Part shown: positions 7,259 through 16,100 of the stretch, in pieces
Layout: every line of letters starts with the position of its first letter
Position numbering within the stretch: the first letter of the stretch is position 1
Assembly (NCBI GenBank): GCA_024641425.1
Contig: JAHEDC010000004.1
Coordinates: 1-42,339 of the forward strand
Direction of reading: 5' to 3'
DNA: 42,339 bases
From: Verrucomicrobiales bacterium
GTDB taxonomy: Bacteria > Verrucomicrobiota > Verrucomicrobiia > Verrucomicrobiales > DEV007
Position numbers and translations under genes: made by a program
Notes under the pieces: model-generated
What the model saw: the letters and a program-made list of their open reading frames with translations, nothing else
Databases searched by the model: none
Told to the model about the DNA's origin: nothing

Positions 7259-9322
7259 CTATGGCCGTCTGAGGCGGTAATAACGCATGTTGGGGATTGG
7301 GCCGCCCAGCGGCACGGTATAGACGAACTCGGTGGCGGTGGTGGTGATACCGCCCGTAACATCCGTCCACGCTGTGAGGGCGCTGCTTGTCTGGAGGACA
7401 GCGGTCGTGTCCGCGATCGGCCAACTGAGGCGCAGGGCGAGGGTCGGACCGCTGCCGACAAGATTCGCGTTGAGGACGATCGCGTTTCCGCCGATGAAAG
7501 AGGCCGCGTCGCGGGGGTCGGTACCATTCCGGTACTCGTCGCGGTTGTTCGAGCCGTCGCCATCCTCGTCGCCGTCGGGATCGTAGGCGGCGAAGGCTTC
7601 CTCCCACTGATCCGGCAGGCCGTCGCCGTCAAGATCGACCAGCGCGCCGGTCGTGAGCGGGCTCTCCGCGGCGAAGGTGTAGGCGGCGCTGCGGGTCGGC
7701 GTCCGCTCGACGCCGAATTGGGCGAAGGCCTGCACCGTGGCGGGAGCGCCGATCGAGGGGGGCACGTTCGGATCGTAGGAATTCCACGACGCGCCGGGAG
7801 CGAGGCGGAACCGGATGACGCCCCCGGGCTGGGTCGACGCGAAGGTGACAAGAAATGCCTCGCCGGCCGCGAGTGGCGGATAGTTGCCCGCCGGGGGTGT
7901 GATGAGGACGTCGCCGACATTCGGGCCCGCCGCCGATGTCAGGGTGCGGACGGAGACGTTCGACCGGAACTGGTTGACGAGCGCGTGTCTGGCACCGGGC
8001 ACCGGGTTGTAGTTGACGATGGCCCCGTTGCCGAGACCCGCGGGACTTTGGGTGAGGGAAGTGACGGACCAGCTGGAGCCGCCGCCACTGGCAGCGGTGG
8101 TCCAGTCGTGGACATGGCCGAAGTAGACCGGGGTCGCGTCGGGATTCACATAGGGTTCGCCGCCGGTCACGAAGATGATGTTGGAAACACTCGCCGCGGG
8201 CGAGGGGGGCGGGAAGGTGCCTTGACTGACCGCCGTGAGGGTGGCGCTGCTCGACGAGACATCCCAGCGCTGCCAGGCATTCGCACTGTTCCGGCTCAAG
8301 AGTCCATGCGTCCCGACAGGCGCGAGCATCTCGTAGCCGTTGCCCGGAAGGTTGGATCGCAAGGCCAGCTCCGACCCGTTGAAATCGTAGGTTGCGGCGG
8401 TCGTGTCGGTAAAAAGCACTGCGAGGCGCGCTCCGGCGGAGGAAGGGACGGTGACGATCAGTCGCACGGGCTTCGGGAAGGTCAGGGTCGCGAGCGTCCC
8501 CCAGCCGAAATTTCCCGGCGGCGATTCCGTGACCTTGACCGTGCGGGCGATCGTTTCTCCCGGGGTATAGAGAAGCACCTGGGCGAGGAGCGTGGCATCG
8601 TAGTTCCCGTAAGTCATCCGCATTGCGGGCACGGCAAGGAATCCCGCCAGCGTCCGCGCGTTCGTGAGTCCGCCCGTCCCGACCGTGGCGACGAGGAACT
8701 GGGAGCCGCGAATCGCGGCGACGAGCGGAGGTGTGAGCGCCTTCTGCCGGAAGGTCCAGATCCGCGCCGTTTCCGAGGTGCCGAACTCGCTCCAGAGACT
8801 GGTCGGCGTCGTCTGCGTGTTCGCCGTCACATTCCAATAGTAGTGCGCGCCGCTCCCGCCGACATCGCCGACGCCGAGGAGATCGCTGGCCCCGTCGCCA
8901 TCGGCGTGGAAGGCCGCGATCGACTGTGTCGCGACGAGGGCGGGGAAAACGTGGCGGATTCCCAGCGGGGTCGCCGGATTGCCCGGTGTGAAGACACTGG
9001 CCCGGTTCTCGGTGGGTGCGGTCACCGCGACCTGGCTGGCGGCGACGTTGTTGAACATTCCCACGGCCAGCCCGGTCGGCGAACCGAAACCGGTCGGCTC
9101 GGGCGCGGTCCAGTCGAAGCCGCCGTCGACGCGCTGCAGCCCGATGGTGATCGTGCCGTCCGACTTGTCGACGAGGGCGACGTCGATCCGCCCGTCGGGA
9201 CTGGCGTTGCCGAAGTCGCCGTGCGAATAGATCCAGCGAGGCGTCTCGTAGGTGAAGGGATCCTGCTGGGCGGCGAGCGGCGCGGCGACGAGGGACAGGA
9301 TGAGGGAAATCCGGGCTTTCAT
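7259..9322 (-). CDS. Secreted FG-GAP-like protein with Ca-binding (TSP3-like) segment
   Basis: A 687-residue secreted protein and last gene of a three-gene operon. The signal peptide is MKARISLILSLVAAPLAA. Residues about 20-470 look like a beta-propeller of the FG-GAP/VCBS kind (HGDFGNASPDGRIDVALVDK and similar D-x-D-G blades). A Ser/Ala-rich all-beta stretch follows, then acidic calcium-binding repeats (LVDLDGDGLPDQWEE, DPDGDEDGDGSNNRDEYRNG; about 575-620) as in thrombospondin type-3 or dockerin-like loops. The C-terminus (LALRLSWPIAD ... RYYRLRRP) is a short beta domain that recurs at the ends of verrucomicrobial exported proteins, also seen here at the end of the 33.6 kb protein. The ATG overlaps the stop of the gene before it (ATGA, 4 bases), which suggests translational coupling. 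Such propellers usually bind ligands; no enzyme motif was seen and the function is unknown. Confidence 0.9.
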   Translation of the reverse strand: MKARISLILSLVAAPLAAQQDPFTYETPRWIYSHGDFGNASPDGRIDVALVDKSDGTITIGLQRVDGGFDWTAPEPTGFGSPTGLAVGMFNNVAASQVAVTAPTENRASVFTPGNPATPLGIRHVFPALVATQSIAAFHADGDGASDLLGVGDVGGSGAHYYWNVTANTQTTPTSLWSEFGTSETARIWTFRQKALTPPLVAAIRGSQFLVATVGTGGLTNARTLAGFLAVPAMRMTYGNYDATLLAQVLLYTPGETIARTVKVTESPPGNFGWGTLATLTFPKPVRLIVTVPSSAGARLAVLFTDTTAATYDFNGSELALRSNLPGNGYEMLAPVGTHGLLSRNSANAWQRWDVSSSSATLTAVSQGTFPPPSPAASVSNIIFVTGGEPYVNPDATPVYFGHVHDWTTAASGGGSSWSVTSLTQSPAGLGNGAIVNYNPVPGARHALVNQFRSNVSVRTLTSAAGPNVGDVLITPPAGNYPPLAAGEAFLVTFASTQPGGVIRFRLAPGASWNSYDPNVPPSIGAPATVQAFAQFGVERTPTRSAAYTFAAESPLTTGALVDLDGDGLPDQWEEAFAAYDPDGDEDGDGSNNRDEYRNGTDPRDAASFIGGNAIVLNANLVGSGPTLALRLSWPIADTTAVLQTSSALTAWTDVTGGITTTATEFVYTVPLGGPIPNMRYYRLRRP

Positions 9323-12300
9323 GGGGCTTCCGGGAAGGTCAGGGTTCCCGCGTTGATGATCGACTCCGGTTCGAAGCCGGCGTTGAAATGCACCAGATAG
9401 TATTGGTAGGTGCCGCCCGCGGCGACGGGCGAATTATCGAAAAGGCAGAGGTCCGCGAAGAGCGATTGCGGATTCGGCTCGAGCAGGGCGACGTTGATGA
9501 AAGGATCGATGAAGAGGGCCAGGTCCGGATTCGCGGGTGGAGCCGGATCCGCAACCCAGGAGATCGAATTGATCATCGACGAGGCCTGGATGATGTCGGT
9601 ATCGGGGGTCGGTATCGACACCCCCTCGACAAGCCGCGCGGTCTGGCGCCGGTAAAGGACGATCGGAAAGAGCGACTGCGTCGTGTCGATGGCCCAGATG
9701 TCGCCGTAGAGCTTCAGCTTCGGGGCAAGATAAGCATGAAGAAGTTTCTGATCGGGAGGATTGTTCGTGAAACCAATGGCATTCGACACGCCGAACACGC
9801 CGATGATGGTGGTTTCATTGATCTGCGTTCCACGCACGTCCCAGTTGGACGAAGGGATGGTCGATCTGGGCTGCAGCGAGAGGAGCGGGATGCGTCCGAC
9901 GCGGATGGCGACCGGATATTGATCGGCGTCGATCTGGACGAGGCGCGTCGGCGAGATCGAAAAGTGGGCCTGTTGGACCCGGAACGCCTTGATGAGAGGA
10001 TTCCAGGCTACGAGCTGCGGGATCGGTTTCGCCGGCCAGGCCACGGAATCGCCGGTGAGCGGGGCGCTCCAGGTGAACAACTGCGGCGCGCTCCAGTCGC
10101 CGAGCTTGCCGCCGAGCCCGATGGCACGCACCGAGACCTTGTATTCGACTCCGGCCTTGACCGGAACCGTCGAATCCAGGGTGGTGGGAACAGACGGATC
10201 CTGCGCGGGCATGGAGAGCCCCATCAGCGACACGGTGTAATCCGCGGGCTGCGTCTGGGGCATCCCGGGCTTTTCGTTGAAGAGCTGGCTGCCAAGACGG
10301 GTGGCGGTGGTCATGCCGGCCGGAGTGGACGGCGGGGGCGGATCGACGAGCAATTCGAGGCGTTCGACGCCGGGACTCGGGCAGAGCGCGCGCACGAGCA
10401 TCGTCGGCGCGGTGATGTTGCCCCCCGATCCGGCCGGGTCCATGGTCGGGACCGGCAGTTCCGGCATGGCGGTCACCTTCTCCCCCAACAGGGCCAGTGG
10501 ACTCGGGTTGCCGTTTTCGTCGAAGACCTGGCCGTAATAGCCGATGCGGCCGCCGGGAGGTGGAATCATGGCGTCCGATACCATCACCGCCTGGACGATC
10601 GAGTCGTCCCAGGTTTCGACGTCTTTGCGGAGCAGGGACAAAGGGCCGTTCTCGATGCGCCGGTAGAGCCGGTATTCCTTGGATCCGACGGGGAGGACGA
10701 GCACCACTTTGATCGGCGAGATTTCGCCGGTCTCCTGGGGACGGGCATCGTGCGGACAGGTCCCGACATCGGGAGAACCGGCCGGATCGACGATCTCCCA
10801 TGCCCGCCACGTACTCGCGAGGGAAATCGGCCCGGGGTAGGTGAAGAAGAACTCGGTCGTGTTGGAGGGCAGCCGTGCGGTGTCCCAGTTCGAAAAAGAA
10901 CCGATGACGAAACGGCGTTGGATGAGGAGCGAGCGCGAGGCCGGCGTCGTCGTGGTGCCGAATGCCGCGCGGTAGGTGGTGGGTGTGGAAACCTCCGGGG
11001 TGACCGGCTTCACGGTCTGACTTCCGCTGCCAGTGATGAAGTAAGGGGTCCAATATTCCTCGTTCGGGGTGCCGGGAGGCGCCATCGCGAGGGTGGGCGC
11101 GCTGAGGGCGCGGGCTTTGACGAGGTAGCGGAAGCCGGTGATCACATTCTCCGCGGAGACGCCATAGCTGACGAAATGGCTGATGCGCCCCGAGGCATTG
11201 CCGCCCACCACCGTGACGGCGAATCCGGACGGGCTAGCTTTGGCCAGAAGCTCCGTCCAGACCAGATCGCCGCTTCCGTAAAACAGGAACGGCGAGATAT
11301 TGCTGAAATCGGAGGGATTCGAGAGATCGACGAGCCCGAAGACCACCCACTCGACGTCCTTCCATTCGCCGGTCTCGGTGCCACGCCGCGCCTCGAGCCG
11401 GAAGACGACCCGGTCGGGCGGCACACCGACGGAACCGAGGGAATCGGGGTGCGCGTCCTCCTCGTCGAACTTGATCCCGACGCGGGGACAGTCGCTCGCG
11501 GTGAATCCCGAGGGCGCGGCGGGGCCGACCCGGTCGCGCAGCGTGCCGAACACCGCCGGACTCGGTGAGGAGATGTCGTAACCCAGCGGTCCGAGGTGGG
11601 CGGCGCGGACGCAATAGAAGTAGGTCTGGCCATAATCATTCGCCAGCGGGACGAGCGCGTCGTCGTCGAAGCTGAGGGTCGCCCCGGGTTCCGGCGGATG
11701 GGCCACCGCACCCAGGTAGACGAGGTTGTCATGTTCGTCGGGATGGGCGCTGCGATCGAGGGAAAGGGGTGGGGGCACCGAATTCCTGACGCGGTCGCGG
11801 TAGATCAGGTAATGGGTCGTCGGCACGATCTGGTTCGGCGAAGTGTTCGGTTTCCACACGACCCGCAGGCGCTGACCGCCGTTCTTCATGATGTTATCGA
11901 CCCGCAGGACATCGGGGACGGTCGGCGGCACCGTGAAGGCGGCGACGCCCGCACCGCGTGCGGAGACCGGGCCGAAACGGCCTAGCAGATCCACCGGAGC
12001 AACGACGTATTCGAAGCCCTGCCCTTCGGTGTAGGGGGTGCCGACGATGGTGGGCGGATTGCCCTCCACCTTGTAGCGGTGGTTGTCATCGACGACGAAA
12101 AAGGTCTCGCGGTCGGCGGCGAAATCGTTGACAGCGGGGCCGCTCTCCACCGAGCCCGCCGCGCGGAAGACTTTGGTGGCGGTGGCGGGGTTCCGGGTCA
12201 GTCGGCGCACTTGCGCGGGAGCGGAGGATTCCGCCGCGACAAGGGCGGCTCCGTTCAACCCTCCGGGCGGGGTGTATCCCGTCGCGAGCCGCCAGACGTG

Positions 12301-13134
12301 GAATCCGCGGGTGAGCAGAAGCTGGCGCCGTAGGTCCTCCGGGATCGACCAGCGGAGGGCAACACCGAGATCGAGCTGGTCCGACGCCCCCGCCACCGGA
12401 AACGGCACTTCGTTTGGCACCGGGAGGGCGCCGGGGAAATCCGGCGGCACCTGCACCGGCGGGCCCGGCGGCACCAACGCCTCGACGACACCCGCCGTGA
12501 GGGTGACGCGGCCGACCACGGCACCTTCCGCGCCCGTGGCGCGATCCCTCTCGCGCAATTCGATGAGCACCGCCTCGCCGTTGAGCACCCCGAGCGGCCC
12601 GCCCCACGCGGTGGCGCTGACGAAGCGGTAGAGCGGGTGGGCGTTCCCGAGCTGGCGGAGCGCCGCCGCGGCCTCGGGCTGCTGCGACGCCCGCACCCCG
12701 AGCATCGAAAGACGATCCTCCAGCTTGGCCGGCAGCGGCTCCGGGTTCGTCGCGTCTTTCCACTGCTGGTGCAAGGCGGCCGCGATGTCCGCGCATTCCG
12801 CGAGGTCTTCGCCAAGCGAGACCGCGCGTGCCATCCAGGGCTTGATCGCGTTCGGATCGGTCATCGGCGTCATGACCCCCTGCAGCTGGAAGGTTCCGCC
12901 GACGACCGGCTTCAGGTAGACGGCGACATCGTGGGTCGCGAGCCAGCCTTCGGCGGTCACATTCCAGACCACGTATCCCCAGGGCTGGTCGCCGATGCTG
13001 GCCGTGGTGCCGGCGGCGGTGAGGTGGGGTGGAAGCTCCAGTGTGACCGGCGGATCGACCGCGCGCAACAGGGGCGTGCCCGCCATGGCAAGAGCGGCGA
13101 CGAGGGCAAGGGGGAATGGTGGATTGGATTTCAC
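9319..13134 (-). CDS. Giant secreted protein with fibronectin type III-like domains
   Basis: Middle gene of the three-gene operon. An ATG at 13176 would overlap the preceding gene by 19 bases and add 14 polar residues. I prefer GTG at 13134, which starts a clean signal peptide (MKSNPPFPLALVAALAMAG), has GGGAG about 8 bases upstream and lies 23 bases past the preceding stop. The mature 1246 or so residues are almost wholly beta. The N-terminal module begins ITLELPP-like (VDPPVTLELPPHL) with an Asn/Trp-rich strand (YVVWNVTAEGWLATHDVAVY). At least three FN3-like units follow, for example PPTVPDVLRVDNI ... LRVVWKPN ... THYLIYRDR near 430-490. There is no transmembrane helix, LPXTG or PEP-CTERM sorting signal and no catalytic motif. 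A scaffold or adhesin role is only a guess. Its stop overlaps the next gene's start by 4 bases. Confidence 0.88.
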   Translation of the reverse strand: MKSNPPFPLALVAALAMAGTPLLRAVDPPVTLELPPHLTAAGTTASIGDQPWGYVVWNVTAEGWLATHDVAVYLKPVVGGTFQLQGVMTPMTDPNAIKPWMARAVSLGEDLAECADIAAALHQQWKDATNPEPLPAKLEDRLSMLGVRASQQPEAAAALRQLGNAHPLYRFVSATAWGGPLGVLNGEAVLIELRERDRATGAEGAVVGRVTLTAGVVEALVPPGPPVQVPPDFPGALPVPNEVPFPVAGASDQLDLGVALRWSIPEDLRRQLLLTRGFHVWRLATGYTPPGGLNGAALVAAESSAPAQVRRLTRNPATATKVFRAAGSVESGPAVNDFAADRETFFVVDDNHRYKVEGNPPTIVGTPYTEGQGFEYVVAPVDLLGRFGPVSARGAGVAAFTVPPTVPDVLRVDNIMKNGGQRLRVVWKPNTSPNQIVPTTHYLIYRDRVRNSVPPPLSLDRSAHPDEHDNLVYLGAVAHPPEPGATLSFDDDALVPLANDYGQTYFYCVRAAHLGPLGYDISSPSPAVFGTLRDRVGPAAPSGFTASDCPRVGIKFDEEDAHPDSLGSVGVPPDRVVFRLEARRGTETGEWKDVEWVVFGLVDLSNPSDFSNISPFLFYGSGDLVWTELLAKASPSGFAVTVVGGNASGRISHFVSYGVSAENVITGFRYLVKARALSAPTLAMAPPGTPNEEYWTPYFITGSGSQTVKPVTPEVSTPTTYRAAFGTTTTPASRSLLIQRRFVIGSFSNWDTARLPSNTTEFFFTYPGPISLASTWRAWEIVDPAGSPDVGTCPHDARPQETGEISPIKVVLVLPVGSKEYRLYRRIENGPLSLLRKDVETWDDSIVQAVMVSDAMIPPPGGRIGYYGQVFDENGNPSPLALLGEKVTAMPELPVPTMDPAGSGGNITAPTMLVRALCPSPGVERLELLVDPPPPSTPAGMTTATRLGSQLFNEKPGMPQTQPADYTVSLMGLSMPAQDPSVPTTLDSTVPVKAGVEYKVSVRAIGLGGKLGDWSAPQLFTWSAPLTGDSVAWPAKPIPQLVAWNPLIKAFRVQQAHFSISPTRLVQIDADQYPVAIRVGRIPLLSLQPRSTIPSSNWDVRGTQINETTIIGVFGVSNAIGFTNNPPDQKLLHAYLAPKLKLYGDIWAIDTTQSLFPIVLYRRQTARLVEGVSIPTPDTDIIQASSMINSISWVADPAPPANPDLALFIDPFINVALLEPNPQSLFADLCLFDNSPVAAGGTYQYYLVHFNAGFEPESIINAGTLTFPEAP

Positions 13135-13157
13135 GGAGAGGCTCCCAGGTTTCCCGG

Positions 13158-16100
13158 TTAGTAATCGAGTTTCCATTTCAGCGGTGTGGCCGTGACCCTG
13201 AGACGGATGGTTTTGCTGAAGGTGTAGCTGAACCAGCCGACGCCGACCGTGCCCTTGACCTTGGCCGCCGAGGTGCCGTTGATGCTGGTGATCTCGGGGC
13301 TCCCTCCGAAGATGGTTCCGCTTCCGGCGAGGACGGTGGCGAATTTCCCCGACACATCGACGAGGCAGAGCAGTTCGCCGCTCACGCCTTGGAGGTTTTT
13401 GACTCCGGCGGTCTCAAGCCCCGCGTTGTTCTTGAAATAGAAGTATCCCTGGCCGCCGTGGACGCGCAGATCAAGGACGCACGATGGCGGGACGCCGATG
13501 AGCGGCATCAGGCTCATGCCGCCTTCGGCGTAGACCATCGCGCCGGTTACGGGCAGCGAGGTGGAGTAGCCGGGCAATTGTTTCGCGAGCAGATCCCCGA
13601 TGTCATCGTCGGCGTATTCGATGACCTTGATGTCGCAGGTGCTGCCAACGAAAACACCGGCGGAAACGCTCATGGAGGCGATCTTTCCGGTGCCACGCCC
13701 GTAGAGGTAACCGTTGTTGCCGCCGAAGCCGAAGCCGAGTTTCAGGTCGTTGACCTTGACTTCGCTGAAGTCGAACGAACCGAGAATCGCGAAATCCCCC
13801 GACATCCCGACCGGCGATCCGTTCCCGTCGAGGGCCACTTTCCCCCCGACGCTGATGCCGGTCTTCTTGCCGACCCAGTCGAGCTCGGCCGAAGCACCCA
13901 TCCCGACCTCGGCTTCCGCGCCGCCATCGACGAGACAGGCGCTGGCAGGCGTGGACGAGTCGAGGTCCCGGAGGAGAAACCAGGCGTCGAACTTCATGTC
14001 GTCCGGAACTTTCAGCCGGGCCTGGCCGTCGAGCCGGAGTTCGTGCAGGGCGTCGCCGTTGATGCGGGCGTATCCGCGCAACCGGGCCGCCCCCACGTTC
14101 CCGCCGAGGGAACCGAGCGCCGGGGAAAACGCCGCTCCGGCATTGTTCAGGCTCGCGGCGACCAGTTGCTCCGCCATGCGCAGGGTGTCGTCCACCGCCT
14201 GGCGGGCCAGCGTCTGCGGGTCGCCGGCGTATTGGCGGAGCAGCTGTGTCGCGGTTCCGGCAAAGGTGCTGCCCGCAAGGCGATCCACCAGCGCGCCGGT
14301 GAGGTCGGCCTGGAAGTTCGCGAGGTTGCCCGTCGCGTAGAGCCCGTTGGTCGCATTCGGATTGGCGGGTGCCCACTTCGCCTTCAGGCTGTCGACCGCC
14401 TTCTGCACGGTCGCGGTCGGCCCAGCGGCGATCAAGGCGGCATCCAGGGCGGTATTCAGATCCCCGGACCCCTGCAGGGAGACCTCGACCGCCTGCAGTT
14501 GGGCGATCACCTGGGCGAAGAGCGCCTGCAACCCGCCCAGCGCATTCGTTTCCGGAGCCCCGAGGGGGTCGGAGGCGCCGATCTTGGCGCCGATGGCGGA
14601 GGCGAGTTGCTGCAGGTTCGCCACCGATGAGACGAGCCCCTGCGCGTTCTGCATCCCTACCCGGGCCTTGGTCACCTCGGCGAGGAAGTCACGCCGCCAG
14701 CGCCCGTTGATCCCCGAGGTCGCGGAGCTGAACTGGGCCGTGACGTCGTTGCTGAGCCCGGGTGTCACGCCTCCGCCGACCAGCTCATCGAGTTTCGCCG
14801 CGCGGTCGGCCTCGGATGCCAGCTCGCTGAAGAACGTCCCTCCCCCGCGGCTTGCGGCCATCGCGGCCAATCCCGGCTTCAGCAGTTCCTGCAGGTGGTC
14901 CGCGAGCAAGCCGTCGAGACCCCGCACGCTGTCGAGCGCGCCATCGATCGCCGGCTGCAAGCCCGGCACCGCCAGCAGGCCGCTATCCTGCAAAAGCGAT
15001 CCCACGTTGATCTGCGGAATCATCGATCCGAGCCCCAACGCCCCACTCCCGTCGAAAGTCAGCTCCACGTCGGTGGGCGTCATCGATTTCACCGCCTGGG
15101 TCAGCTTGAAAAGGAGGAGGTCGTCGGTGACCGGTGTGCGCGAGGTGAAGACCTGGTTTGCTCCGAGGTGCACCGGGAAGTCGAACGCGATGAGGTTCTG
15201 CCATTTCCCCGTCGCGATGGGATCGTGGGCGGGATCCGTGCGGTAAATATCAAGGGGGACACCGCCCGGTACGCCGACGTGGCCGGGATCGTAGGGCGCG
15301 GAAGTGAGCGAAGCCCAAGGCTTGCGGACGAATTGCGCGGGCGGGTTCGGGGTGGTGTTGATCGAATTCGTGGACAGGACTACCGGCATGTCCTCGAAAA
15401 AGGGGAGCTGCATCAGCCCGCCGACCGTGAGCGTGCCGGTCTGAGTGCTCATGTGCTTGTTCACCGAAATGCCGGTGACAGGGATGACGTTCCAGTCCGG
15501 TTTGCCCTGCGGTCCATTGACAGTGAGGAGCGCTCCGGGCTGGAATCGGGAGACCGGACCGTTGCCCTTTGCCTTGGCATCGGATTCGACAACGAGGTTT
15601 CCATTGAGCACGCTGATGTTCCCGGCCAGCGGCTGGTCGGTCAGGCCGGTGAGGGTGGCGAGGGCGACGACCTTGATGAACGCGTCGGCCGGGCCGGGCG
15701 GCGGGCAGTCTTTCGGCTGCGGGAACTCCAGCGCGAGGGGGGTGAATTTCAGGCCCCAGTAACCTCCCTGCGGTCCTCCGAGCGTCTTGTCGCCCTGCGG
15801 GGTGGCGATGGCCGCTTCCTGCAATTGTCCCTGACCCCCGAATTTCAGCCCCTTGAAGGCGAGGTTGAAGTCGGCCGGGGCCGGAACGCTGAGCGAGCCG
15901 TTGACGCCGGAGGCCACATTGACGCCGTCGAGGAAGGCGAGGTTGAGGGCAGTGAGGTTGAAGTCCGCTCCCAGGGCGGTGAACTGGATGTTCGGGGCAC
16001 CCTCCGCGGTGAGATGGCGCCCGGTGACCCCGGCCGGACGCAGGACGTATTTCGCCTCCGGGGCCAGCGGATAGGGCGGCACCGGAACTCCGGCGAGTCG

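Noticed and set aside
9388-11568. A 726-codon open frame on the plus strand antisense to the FN3 gene (likewise 14895-17084, 7718-9400 and 2394-3620)
   Set aside because: These mirror real genes; their translations are Arg/Gly/His-rich, lack domains, and arise because high third-position G+C removes stops on the opposite strand.
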